Shown here piece by piece: positions 6,060 to 13,268 of a stretch of DNA of 14,024 nt. The DNA lies in NCBI GenBank assembly GCA_910588595.1, contig CAJUQU010000080.1, forward strand, positions 1-14,024, written 5' to 3'. Origin of the DNA: an uncultured Lachnospiraceae bacterium (GTDB taxonomy: Bacteria > Bacillota_A > Clostridia > Lachnospirales > Lachnospiraceae). Positions within the stretch are counted from its first letter, which is position 1. The number at the start of each line of letters is the position of its first letter. The notes under the pieces were generated by a model, which worked only from the letters and a program-made list of their open reading frames with translations, was not told the origin of the DNA and searched no databases. The translations under genes were made by a program, and so were the position numbers.

Positions 6060-7226
6060 ATGGATTTTACATTGAGTAAAGAGCATGAGATGGCGAGAAC
6101 ACTCTTTAGAGAGTTCGCTGAAAAAGAGGTTAAGCCTCTTGCAATCGAGGTAGATGAGACAGAGGAGTTCCCGAGGGCGACTGTCGAGAAGATGGCTAAG
6201 GCTGGTTTCATGGGGATCCCCATTCCGAAGGAGTACGGCGGACAGGGCTGTGATGTCCTGACTTACGCGATGTGCGTGGAGGAGCTGGCAAAGGTCTGCG
6301 GCACGACAGCGGTCATCGTGTCTGCGCACACTTCACTCTGCTGCGATCCGATCCTCACATACGGTACGGAGGAGCAGAAGCAGAAATATCTGCCGGATCT
6401 CGCAAGCGGCAGGAAGATCGGCGCTTTCGGTCTGACAGAGCCGGGGGCTGGTACAGACGCACAGGGACAGCAGACAAAGGCTGTGCTGGAGGGCGACGAG
6501 TGGGTTCTCAACGGCTCGAAGATCTTCATCACAAACGGTAAGGAAGCGGATGTGTATGTGATCTTTGCGATCACCGGCACGATCGAGAAGCGCGGAAGGA
6601 TGACGAAAGAGATCTCGGCGTTCATCGTGGAGAAGGGCACGCCTGGATTCTCATTCGGTACAAAGGAGAAGAAGATGGGTATCCGCGGTTCATCTACATA
6701 TGAGCTGATCTTCACAGACTGCCGCATTCCGAAGGAGAACATGTTAGGACAGCAGGGCAAGGGCTTCGGCATCGCCATGCACACACTTGACGGCGGACGT
6801 ATCGGTATCGCCGCGCAGGCGCTCGGTCTCGGCGAGGGTGCTCTTGAGAGAACGGTTGCGTATGTGCAGGAGAGAAAGCAGTTTGGTCGTGCGATCGGCG
6901 CGTTCCAGAATACACAGTTCCAGCTTGCTGATATGGCTACAAAGGCTCAGGCGGCACAGTACATGGTTTACAAGGCTGCGTGTACAAAGGATCAGTACAC
7001 GAAGGATCACAAGACTTCTTACAATGTGGAGGCTGCCATGGCGAAGCTGTATGCTGCAGAGATGGCTATGGAAGTTACCACAAAGGCAGTCCAGCTCCAC
7101 GGTGGTTACGGCTACACGAGGGAGTATGAAGTGGAGCGCATGATGAGAGATGCCAAGATCACAGAGATCTACGAGGGAACAAGCGAAGTTCAGAGAATGG
7201 TCATCTCGTCCAATCTTTTGAAATAA
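6060..7226 (+). CDS. bcd: Butyryl-CoA dehydrogenase
   Basis: The protein has 388 residues and is an FAD-dependent acyl-CoA dehydrogenase. With EtfAB it reduces crotonyl-CoA to butyryl-CoA; in anaerobes of this type the complex usually couples NADH oxidation to ferredoxin reduction (bifurcation). The domain order is: N-terminal helical part (DFTLSKEHEMARTLFREFAEKEV), middle beta domain with FGLTEPGAGTDAQGQQT, and C-terminal helical domain with QLHGGYGYTREYEVERMMRD. The catalytic base is Glu372 in IYEGTSEVQR, so it is a short-chain type with the base in the common position. Two ATGs, 6054 and 6060, follow GGAGG (6046-6050). The second has the better spacing (9 nt against 3) and the typical family start MDFTLSK. 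It is followed 69 nt later by etfB, the usual partner order. Confidence 0.97.
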   Translation: MDFTLSKEHEMARTLFREFAEKEVKPLAIEVDETEEFPRATVEKMAKAGFMGIPIPKEYGGQGCDVLTYAMCVEELAKVCGTTAVIVSAHTSLCCDPILTYGTEEQKQKYLPDLASGRKIGAFGLTEPGAGTDAQGQQTKAVLEGDEWVLNGSKIFITNGKEADVYVIFAITGTIEKRGRMTKEISAFIVEKGTPGFSFGTKEKKMGIRGSSTYELIFTDCRIPKENMLGQQGKGFGIAMHTLDGGRIGIAAQALGLGEGALERTVAYVQERKQFGRAIGAFQNTQFQLADMATKAQAAQYMVYKAACTKDQYTKDHKTSYNVEAAMAKLYAAEMAMEVTTKAVQLHGGYGYTREYEVERMMRDAKITEIYEGTSEVQRMVISSNLLK

Positions 7227-7295
7227 AAATGATGAACCGCACAGTTTAGACAGTGATTAGATAGTGATAAAAAATAAAATATAAGGAGAATGAAC

Positions 7296-8078
7296 ATGAA
7301 AGTAGTAGTATGTGTGAAACAGGTACCTGATACAAAGGGTGGCGTTAAGTTCAATCCTGACGGTACACTTGATAGAGCAGCTATGCTGACGATCATGAAC
7401 CCTGACGACAAGGCAGGTCTTGAGGCAGCATTACGGTTAAAGGATCAGTACGGTGCAGAAGTGACGGTTGTCACGATGGGTCTTCCGAAGGCTGAGGAAG
7501 TGCTCCGCGAGGCGATCGCCATGGGCGCAGACAAGGGAATCCTTGTGACAGACAGGGTTCTTGGCGGCGCAGATACATGGGCTACTTCCCAGACACTTGC
7601 AGGCGCACTCAGAAATATCGAGTATGACCTGATCATCACAGGACGTCAGGCGATCGACGGCGATACAGCGCAGGTTGGTCCCCAGATCTCAGAGCACCTT
7701 TGGATCCCTGTGATCTCCTATGCGCAGAAGATCCAGATCGAGGGTGACAGCGTTATCGTTGAGCGTCAGTATGACGACAGATATCATGTGCTGAAGGCAA
7801 AGATGCCTTGTCTGATCACGGCACTTGCCGAGCTGAACGAGCCTCGCTATATGACTCCGGGCGGAATCTTTGACGCGTACAAGGCAGAGATCACCACATG
7901 GGGCAGAGCGGACTTAAAGGATGTAGAGGACTCTAATCTTGGCTTGAAGGGATCACCGACACAGATCGCAAGGGCGTCTGACAAGGTTAGAAAGGGACAG
8001 GGCGAGAAGGTTACATTGGATCCTTCCGAGTCTGTGACATACATCATGGATAAGTTAAAAGAGAAGCATGTCATCTAA
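7296..8078 (+). CDS. etfB: Electron transfer flavoprotein, beta subunit
   Basis: The protein has 260 residues and starts MKVVVCVKQVPDT, the typical EtfB opening. The signature GRQAIDGDTAQVGPQ (116-130) belongs to EtfB of the bifurcating Bcd-EtfAB group and surrounds the nucleotide/FAD site between the subunits. EtfB takes electrons from NADH in the complex; EtfA carries the mobile FAD. An ATG at 7290 lies almost on the GGAG (7285-7288), while the ATG at 7296 is 7 nt away, so 7296 is taken as the start. It lies between bcd and etfA in the standard order. The spacer to etfA (122 nt) is unusually long for such a pair and carries a structured repeat. No Rnf complex gene, the usual re-oxidiser of ferredoxin, is in the window. 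Confidence 0.96.
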   Translation: MKVVVCVKQVPDTKGGVKFNPDGTLDRAAMLTIMNPDDKAGLEAALRLKDQYGAEVTVVTMGLPKAEEVLREAIAMGADKGILVTDRVLGGADTWATSQTLAGALRNIEYDLIITGRQAIDGDTAQVGPQISEHLWIPVISYAQKIQIEGDSVIVERQYDDRYHVLKAKMPCLITALAELNEPRYMTPGGIFDAYKAEITTWGRADLKDVEDSNLGLKGSPTQIARASDKVRKGQGEKVTLDPSESVTYIMDKLKEKHVI

Positions 8079-8107
8079 TGGAAATTATAGATAAAAGAAT
8101 AGAACTC

Positions 8108-8180
8108 TTAGGAATTGCCGCAGGATAAATTGTTCGGCAGCGCGGTATGGACCTGCAATTTATTTCAGGACAGTTCCTTA
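8108..8180 (+). repeat. Structured intergenic element, copy 1 (etfA leader)
   Basis: This element of about 73 nt is similar along its whole length to 9361-9432. Outer stem AGGAATTG (8110-8117) pairs with CAGTTCCT (8171-8178), with one U-G pair. Inner arm ATAAATTG (8125-8132) pairs with CAATTTAT (8156-8163). The element ends about 10 nt before the GGAGG of etfA. It may be a mobile palindromic repeat or a structured leader acting on etfA translation. Confidence 0.6.
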
Positions 8181-8200
8181 GGTGATAATGGAGGTTAATC

Positions 8201-9244
8201 ATGAATTTAGAAGAATATAAAGGCGTGTTTGTCTTCGCACAGCAGGTAGATAACAAGGTTAGCGGCATTGCCCTCGAGCTGATCGGCGAAGGTAAGAGAC
8301 TTGCAGAGAAATTGTCTGCAGAAGTAACAGCGGTATTGGTCGGCAGCGACGTGAAGGGGCTGGCAGATGAGCTTGCAGCTTACGGTGCGGACAGAGTGAT
8401 CGTGGTGGATGATCCTGAATTGAAAGAGTACAGGACAGAGCCTTATGCGCACGCGCTGGCATCCGTGATCGACAAGTATAAGCCGGAGATCCTGCTGGTG
8501 GGCGCTACAGCGATCGGCCGTGACTTGGGACCGAGAGTTTCTGCGAGAGTCCACACAGGACTGACAGCGGACTGTACACTGCTTGAGATCGGCGATTTCC
8601 CGATCAATCCGATACCTGGCAAGGAGCAGAAGCACAATCAGCTGCTCATGACACGTCCGGCGTTTGGCGGAAACACGATCGCTACCATCGCATGCCCTGA
8701 CTTCCGTCCCCAGATGGCGACAGTGCGTCCCGGCGTTATGCAGAAGCTGGAGAAGAAAGAGGGCGCCAAGGCTGTGATCGAGGAGTTCAATCCTGGATTT
8801 ACACCGGACAACAAGTATGTCGAGATCGTTGAGGTTGTCAAGAATCTCACAGACACAGTGGATATCATGGATGCAAAGATCCTCGTTTCCGGCGGACGCG
8901 GTGTCGGAAGCCCAGAGAATTTCAAGCTTCTCGATGATCTTGCTGAGGCGATCGGCGGTACAGTGAGCTGCTCGCGTGCAGTTGTGGATGCCGGCTGGAA
9001 GAACAAAGATCTGCAGGTTGGACAGACAGGTAAGACCGTTCGTCCGAACGTGTACTTTGCGATTGGTATCTCAGGTGCGATCCAGCATCTTGCAGGTATG
9101 GAAGAGTCCGATATCATCATCGCGATCAACAAGGACGAGACAGCTCCGATCTTTGACGTGGCAGATTACGGCATTGTAGGCGATCTGAACAAGATCGTGC
9201 CGATGCTGACAGAGCAGATCAAGACTGCAGTTGCGAATAAGTAA
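8201..9244 (+). CDS. etfA: Electron transfer flavoprotein, alpha subunit
   Basis: The protein has 347 residues. The N-terminal domain (1-200) pairs with EtfB. The C-terminal FAD domain begins with ILVSGGRGVGSPENF (227-241) and contains GGTVSCSRAVVDAGW (252-266), QVGQTGKTVRPNVYFAIGISGAIQH (272-296) and AINKDETAPIFDVADYGIVGDL (308-329), the full EtfA FAD-binding signature. It passes electrons between EtfB and Bcd. GGAGG (8190-8194) sets the start at 8201. It is the last gene of the operon, followed by a strong terminator at 9278. No extra N-terminal ferredoxin domain is present, unlike some clostridial EtfA proteins. Confidence 0.97.
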   Translation: MNLEEYKGVFVFAQQVDNKVSGIALELIGEGKRLAEKLSAEVTAVLVGSDVKGLADELAAYGADRVIVVDDPELKEYRTEPYAHALASVIDKYKPEILLVGATAIGRDLGPRVSARVHTGLTADCTLLEIGDFPINPIPGKEQKHNQLLMTRPAFGGNTIATIACPDFRPQMATVRPGVMQKLEKKEGAKAVIEEFNPGFTPDNKYVEIVEVVKNLTDTVDIMDAKILVSGGRGVGSPENFKLLDDLAEAIGGTVSCSRAVVDAGWKNKDLQVGQTGKTVRPNVYFAIGISGAIQHLAGMEESDIIIAINKDETAPIFDVADYGIVGDLNKIVPMLTEQIKTAVANK

Positions 9245-9277
9245 TCACAGGATTCCGAAAAATACAAAATTTTACAT

Positions 9278-9314
9278 AAAACCTCAAAGGATTTGTCCTT
9301 TGGGGTTTTATTTT
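9278..9314 (+). terminator. Intrinsic terminator of the butyryl-CoA operon
   Basis: AAAACCTCAAAGGA (9278-9291) and TCCTTTGGGGTTTT (9296-9309) form a 14-bp stem with one U-G pair and a TTTG loop, followed by TTTT (9311-9314). It ends the thl-to-etfA transcript 33 nt after etfA. Confidence 0.92.
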
Positions 9315-9328
9315 GTCGAAAAATGGGT

Positions 9329-9334
9329 TATAAT
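9329..9334 (+). promoter_or_regulatory. Possible -10 element of the Uma2 gene
   Basis: TATAAT at 9329-9334 lies 15 nt after the operon terminator. The -35 side overlaps the terminator T tract (TTTTAT at 9306-9311, 17-bp spacing) and is weak. Transcription would start near 9341, which puts the repeated structured element in the leader of the Uma2 gene. Confidence 0.45.
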
Positions 9335-9360
9335 CAAAATGTATTTATATTAAAGCAAGA

Positions 9361-9432
9361 TTAGGAACTGTCGCAGGATAAACCCCATGGCAGCGGTGTG
9401 TGGCTGCAGTTTATTCCGGGACTGTTTCCTTG
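9361..9432 (+). repeat. Structured intergenic element, copy 2 (Uma2-gene leader)
   Basis: It shares AGGAAYTGYCGCAGGATAAA, GGCAGCG, TGCARTTTATT and the closing GTTYCCTT block with copy 1 at 8108-8180. The inner arm GGATAAAC (9376-9383) pairs with GTTTATTCC (9409-9417) with one bulge; the outer arms AGGAAC and GTTTCCT also pair. Loop bases differ while the arm pairing is largely kept, which suggests the fold matters. It ends just before the AAGGAG of the Uma2 gene. Confidence 0.6.
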
Positions 9433-9448
9433 GATAAGGAGAAAGAGA

Positions 9449-9991
9449 ATGGCATTAACAGAATTAAACACTTACACGATCAATGATGTTTATAATCTTC
9501 CAGACGGGCAGCGGGCGGAGCTCATCGACGGAAAAGTATTCTATATGGCACCAACCACAAGAAACCATCAGAGGATTGTCGGTGAGCTTTTTGCAACGAT
9601 CCGCGAACATATCAGGAGAAACAATTTTAAGGGGGAAGTGGATATCAACCCATTCGGCGTGTTCATCAACGCTGACGACAAGAGCTACGTCGAACCGGAT
9701 ATCTGCATTATCTGCGATGAGAATAAGCTGGATGACAGAGGGTGCAACGGTGCGCCGGACTGGATCATAGAGGTGGTGTCGCCTGCCAGCAGGAGGATCG
9801 ACTACACGACAAAGCTGTTCAAGTACCGCTCCGCGGGCGTGCGCGAGTACTGGATCGTGGATGCGGAGAAGACGCGCGTCATGGTTTACAATTTCTATCA
9901 TGACGACATGAACGAATACAGCTTTACGGAGGACATTCCTGCGGGAATCTACACGGATCTCTCGATCCGCATGTCGAATCTGGAGCTGTGA
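9449..9991 (+). CDS. Uma2-family (DUF820) putative endonuclease
   Basis: The protein has 180 residues of the Uma2/DUF820 family, which has a PD-(D/E)XK nuclease fold. Visible signatures are GQRAELIDGKVFYMAP (20-35, Glu24), YVEPDICIIC (80-89, Asp84), DWIIEVVSPAS (104-114, Glu108) and DYTTKLFKYRSAGVREYWIVD (118-138, Lys122). The acidic core residues are kept, so the fold may be active. No substrate is known for most members, and many occur as scattered accessory genes. AAGGAG (9436-9441) fixes the ATG at 9449; an upstream in-frame ATG at 9398 lies in the repeat element and is not used. It sits alone between the two butyrate transcription units and shows no metabolic link to them. Confidence 0.85.
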   Translation: MALTELNTYTINDVYNLPDGQRAELIDGKVFYMAPTTRNHQRIVGELFATIREHIRRNNFKGEVDINPFGVFINADDKSYVEPDICIICDENKLDDRGCNGAPDWIIEVVSPASRRIDYTTKLFKYRSAGVREYWIVDAEKTRVMVYNFYHDDMNEYSFTEDIPAGIYTDLSIRMSNLEL

Positions 9992-10003
9992 TGAATCATT
10001 TTG

Positions 10004-10049
10004 CAGGAAATAAAAACGCAGGCGGAACTGCCTGCGTTTTTATTTCCTG
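10004..10049. terminator. Bidirectional intrinsic terminator between Uma2 gene and buk
   Basis: A perfect 20-bp inverted repeat (10004-10023 with 10030-10049) has a 6-nt GGAACT loop. The core AACGCAGGC/GCCTGCGTT is GC-rich and the flanks are A-rich on one side and T-rich on the other. It can therefore end both the plus-strand Uma2 transcript and the minus-strand ptb-buk transcript, whose stop codon is only 2 nt away. Confidence 0.93.
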
Positions 10050-10051
10050 TT

Positions 10052-11119
10052 TTAATATTCCATTGCCTTCTCCTCGCCGTTTAAGACGCGCAGTGCACCC
10101 TGTGCCAGTGCAAGCAGCTCGTCCTCGCCGGGATATACGGTGAACGGAGCGATCCATTCCGCATACTCCTTCAGCGCGGCAACGACATCCTCGCCGTATG
10201 CGATCCCGCCGGTCACGATGATCTGGTCGACCTGTCCGTTCAGGACGCATGCCATGGAACCGATGTCCTTCGATACCTGCAGCAGGAAAGCTTTCTTTGC
10301 CTCGAGCGCTTTTTCGTCGCCCTCGTTTGCGCGCTTTGTGACCTCGCGCATATCGTTTGTCCCGAGATAGGCGTTAAAGCCGCCCTTGCCGACAATCTTG
10401 CCGTACACTTCCTTCTCCGTGTAGTTTCCGGAGAAGCACATCTTGATCAGGGCACCGCTCGGAACGGCTCCCGCGCGCTCCGGGGAGAATGCACCGTCTC
10501 CGTCCAGCGCGTTGAACACGTCGACGACCTTGCCGTTGATATGAGCACCCACGGAGACGCCGCCGCCCATGTGGACTACGATCAGCCGCAGCGTGTCGTA
10601 GGGCTTTCCGATCTCCTTGGCGTATCTCTTGGCAACAGCCTTCTGGTTCAACGCATGAAATACGCTGGTGCGCGGAAGTTCCGGCACACCGGAGTATCTC
10701 GCGATCGGCATCAGCTCATCGACGACGACGGGATCGACGATGTAGGACGGGACGCCGATGGAGTCAGCGATCTCTCTTGCGAGGATGCCGCCGAGATTGG
10801 AGGCATGCTGTCCCTGCACGCCGACCTTCAAGTCTGCGAGCAGCGCGTCCGTCACCGCGTATGTACCGCCCGGGATCGGCTTTAACATGCCGCCGCGCCC
10901 GACGACAACGTTCAGCGACTTGATATCGAAATCTTTCTTTTCCAGTAAATCTGTGATGATCTTCTTGCGGAAATCCTTCTGATCCACGATCGCCGCATAC
11001 TGGGATATCTCCTCGGTGGAGTGTCTCAGAGTCTCCTCAAACAGCAGTGTCTCGTCCTCGAAAACACCGATCTTGGTGGAAGTGGAGCCCGGATTGATGA
11101 TCAAACTTTTGATTGACAT
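10052..11119 (-). CDS. buk: Butyrate kinase
   Basis: The protein has 355 residues, the standard length, and belongs to the acetokinase/ASKHA superfamily. It converts butyryl phosphate and ADP to butyrate and ATP, the last step of the pathway. The phosphate-1 motif is LIINPGSTSTKIG (6-18), the central nucleotide loop is VVHMGGGVSVGAH (181-193), and GDGAFSPERAGAVPSG (208-223) and the late GGIAYG motif are also present. AAGGAGG 8 nt upstream fixes ATG at 11119. It is 30 nt downstream of ptb and co-transcribed with it. Acetate kinase is unlikely given the ptb partner, the length (about 400 for AckA) and the sequence. Some kinases of this type also act on branched-chain acyl phosphates. Confidence 0.95.
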   Translation of the reverse strand: MSIKSLIINPGSTSTKIGVFEDETLLFEETLRHSTEEISQYAAIVDQKDFRKKIITDLLEKKDFDIKSLNVVVGRGGMLKPIPGGTYAVTDALLADLKVGVQGQHASNLGGILAREIADSIGVPSYIVDPVVVDELMPIARYSGVPELPRTSVFHALNQKAVAKRYAKEIGKPYDTLRLIVVHMGGGVSVGAHINGKVVDVFNALDGDGAFSPERAGAVPSGALIKMCFSGNYTEKEVYGKIVGKGGFNAYLGTNDMREVTKRANEGDEKALEAKKAFLLQVSKDIGSMACVLNGQVDQIIVTGGIAYGEDVVAALKEYAEWIAPFTVYPGEDELLALAQGALRVLNGEEKAMEY

Positions 11120-11149
11120 ATGTGATTCCTCCTTGTTTTTTGTATGGGT

Positions 11150-12070
11150 TTATTTTTCCTTTTTCATGGACTCTGCAACGACTGCGGCGAGTGCGATGGA
11201 GTGCAGTTTTGCCTCGAAGCTGTCGGAGCGTGACGTCAGGATGACCGGTGCGGCTGTACCGGTGAGGATGTTCCCGTTCTTGACATCGCAGAGGTGTGTC
11301 AGCACTTTGTAGACGAGATTGCCGGCATGGATGTCAGGGAAGAGGATCACGTCGGCATCGCCCGCGATCTTTCTGTCGGTGCCGCCCTTGTGCGCTGCAG
11401 CGGCGCTGTCGATCGCCATATCCATGGAGAGCGGTCCGTCGATCACACAGCCTGTGATCCTGCCGTCTGCGCTCATCTTTGCAAGCTCGTCCGCATCGAC
11501 GGTGCAGGGCATCTTTGGATTGACAACTTCCACGGCTGCGACGGGGGCGACCTTCGGCTCCGCGATGCCGCACGCATGGCAGACTTCGACGGTATTGTTG
11601 ATGATTGCGACTTTATCTTCCAGTGTGGGGTAGGTCATGAACGCGACGTCAGACAGGAACAGAAGGCGGTCGATGCCCTTGATCTCGAACACGCACACAT
11701 GGGAGAGCGCCCTGCCTGTGCGGAGGCCGACTTCTTTGTCGAGAACGCTCTTCAGGAAATTCTTGGTGTCGATCAGCCCCTTCATGTACATGTCTGCCTT
11801 GCCGTCATGCACGAGCTTCACCGCTGTGTGTGCAGCCTGCACGTGATCCGGCTCGTCGATGATCTCAAAACCTGTCAGATCCATGTTCATGCCGCCAGCG
11901 ATCTCTCTGATCTTTGCCTCGTCACCGACCAGGATGGCATCGGCGATGCCCTTTTCCTTTGCAGCCTGGACAGCCTCCAGTACAGGCTCATCCTCGGCTA
12001 CAGCGACAGCAACCGTCTTGCGGTCGCATTCATAAACCTTTTGCAGTAAGTCCTTAAAACCTTTACTCAT
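11150..12070 (-). CDS. ptb: Phosphate butyryltransferase
   Basis: The protein has 306 residues of the phosphate acetyl/butyryltransferase family and swaps CoA for phosphate on butyryl-CoA. Typical blocks are ADMYMKGLIDTKNFLKSVL and DRLLFLSDVAFMTYPTLEDK in the middle, then GCVIDGPLSMDMA, KIAGDADVILFPDIHAGN and ILTGTAAPVILTSRSDS near the C-terminus, where the family binds CoA and phosphate. GAGGTG 6 nt upstream fixes the ATG at 12068-12070; a GTG at 12079 lies inside that site and is rejected. It is the first gene of a two-gene operon with buk, convergent to the thl operon. The leader is about 157 nt if the promoter at 12234-12262 is used. The size and buk linkage favour Ptb over Pta. Confidence 0.94.
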   Translation of the reverse strand: MSKGFKDLLQKVYECDRKTVAVAVAEDEPVLEAVQAAKEKGIADAILVGDEAKIREIAGGMNMDLTGFEIIDEPDHVQAAHTAVKLVHDGKADMYMKGLIDTKNFLKSVLDKEVGLRTGRALSHVCVFEIKGIDRLLFLSDVAFMTYPTLEDKVAIINNTVEVCHACGIAEPKVAPVAAVEVVNPKMPCTVDADELAKMSADGRITGCVIDGPLSMDMAIDSAAAAHKGGTDRKIAGDADVILFPDIHAGNLVYKVLTHLCDVKNGNILTGTAAPVILTSRSDSFEAKLHSIALAAVVAESMKKEK

Positions 12071-12100
12071 TTGAAACACCTCATCATTTATTTAAATTTT

Positions 12101-12115
12101 GTAATGAAACATTAC
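12101..12115. promoter_or_regulatory. Perfect inverted repeat in the ptb leader
   Basis: GTAATG-AAA-CATTAC is a perfect 6-bp dyad with a 3-bp spacer, centred 38 nt upstream of the ptb ATG, in an AT-rich stretch. Its size suits a dimeric repressor of the GntR or TetR type. As RNA it would be a weak hairpin. The factor is unknown. Confidence 0.45.
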
Positions 12116-12225
12116 CCTGTTTCTGACGAGACCGATTCGGCTTTGTCTGACAGAGCAGACTGTGCGACCAGACTCTGGAGAGTGGGATTTATGTAGGGTT
12201 TACGGAATCAGTTCTGTATGATCCT

Positions 12226-12243
12226 ATGTTAAAATAATAACAC
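12226..12243. promoter_or_regulatory. Rex-like operator on the ptb-buk promoter
   Basis: On the plus strand it reads ATGTTAAAATAATAACAC, which fits TTGTTAANNNNTTAACAA at 11 of 14 fixed positions, including TGTTAA and TAACA. It fully covers the predicted minus-strand -10 (12234-12239) and the probable start of transcription. Together with the site at 2600-2617 it suggests shared redox control of both butyrate units. Confidence 0.55.
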
Positions 12244-12262
12244 TTTCAAAAACAACGGTCAA
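12234..12262 (-). promoter_or_regulatory. Predicted sigma-A promoter of ptb-buk
   Basis: On the minus strand, TTGACC (12262-12257), a 17-bp spacer and TATTAT (12239-12234) form a good promoter. Transcription would start near 12227, giving a leader of about 157 nt. That leader also contains several short palindromes (12127-12185) such as CCGATTCGG and CCAGACTCTGG. Confidence 0.7.
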
Positions 12263-12482
12263 GGTGATAGAGCGGAGATAATGCCAAAAATCAGTTTTTA
12301 TCAGATTATAAGTTATTAAATGTGAAAAGTAACAAAAATATACAGAAAAGCTTCCGGGAAAGCCGGATAAAAGATATAGACGAACCGTGCAAAATGAAAT
12401 ATGATAGTATTGTGAAATCAAAGAGCCCGCCTGGACGGGCGGGAGTTATCGCGATATTGATTTTCGGGAGGGAACGGGAACT
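12244..12482 (+). other. Non-coding upstream region of the exporter genes
   Basis: This region has no supported gene. I see two small hairpins: TCCGG-GAAAG-CCGGA (near 12350-12365) and a GC-rich one, CCCGCC (12426-12431) with GGCGGG (12438-12443). Neither has a T tract. I found no convincing plus-strand -35/-10 pair for the exporter genes, though one must lie here or nearby. Confidence 0.45.
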
Positions 12483-13268
12483 ATGGGAAATGAGAAATCT
12501 TGTGAAGATCCGGCGCAGGTGATGGAGTGCGCGCTCGATATGGGGGAGACGATGCTGCGGTGCGGTGCGGAGATCCTGCGGGTCGAGGAAACCATCACGC
12601 GCATCTGCACGACATATGGCGGGGGCATCGTGGACGTGTTCACCATTCTGTCCCTCATCATCCTGAGCTGGAAGACGGATGCGGGGGAGAACCATACGCT
12701 CACGAGGCGGATCAATCCCCACTCGACGAATCTGAACAAGCTGGAGGATCTGAATGCGCTGTCGCGCTATATCTGCGAGAAGCGACCGCCGTGCAGTGAG
12801 ATCACGCAGCGGATCCGCGAGATCATGGCACCGGAGGAAAGGCGCATATACAAGTCCAAGATCACGGGATATGTGCTGCTGGCATCGGCGTTCGCCATAT
12901 TTTTCGGCGGCAACCTGCGCGACGGGCTGGCGGCCGGTATCGTGGCGGTGCTGATGTATTTCTGGGACTATTTCTTCTCAGCGCACAACAGGAACCGGGT
13001 GGTCTACAGCCTGATCATGTCGATTGTGGCAGGGGTGCTCTGCAGCCTGGCTGTGGCGGTTGGTATCGGACAGAATCTGGACAAGGTGATGATCGGAAGC
13101 ATCATGCTGTCGATCCCGGGCATCAATCTGATGAATTCCCTGCGGGATATGATGTGCGGGGATATCATCACGGGGATCCTGCGGCTTGCGGAGGCGCTGA
13201 TGGTCTCAGTTGCCATCGCGGCAGGGTTTGGTATTGCGATCATGCTGTTTGGAGGGGTGTTGAGATGA
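12483..13268 (+). CDS. ThrE/YjjP-type exporter, N-terminal (large) subunit
   Basis: The protein has 261 residues and resembles the N-terminal part of the threonine/serine exporter ThrE (PF06738, E. coli YjjP). A soluble region (1-115) carries GAEILRVEETITRICTTYG and the RRINPHSTNLNKLEDLN block typical of the family. About five membrane segments follow between residues 120 and 260, including SIMLSIPGINLMNSLRDMMCGD, a conserved family stretch. The substrate may be threonine or serine, or succinate as for YjjPB; sequence alone does not decide. GGAGG (12467-12471) precedes the ATG at 12483 by 11 nt. It overlaps the next gene by 4 nt (ATGA), indicating translational coupling and a two-part transporter. 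Confidence 0.88.
   Translation: MGNEKSCEDPAQVMECALDMGETMLRCGAEILRVEETITRICTTYGGGIVDVFTILSLIILSWKTDAGENHTLTRRINPHSTNLNKLEDLNALSRYICEKRPPCSEITQRIREIMAPEERRIYKSKITGYVLLASAFAIFFGGNLRDGLAAGIVAVLMYFWDYFFSAHNRNRVVYSLIMSIVAGVLCSLAVAVGIGQNLDKVMIGSIMLSIPGINLMNSLRDMMCGDIITGILRLAEALMVSVAIAAGFGIAIMLFGGVLR

Noticed and set aside
12322..12522. 66-residue frame upstream of the exporter genes
   Set aside because: It starts at a GTG without a ribosome binding site, overlaps the exporter gene in another frame, and has no protein-like features.
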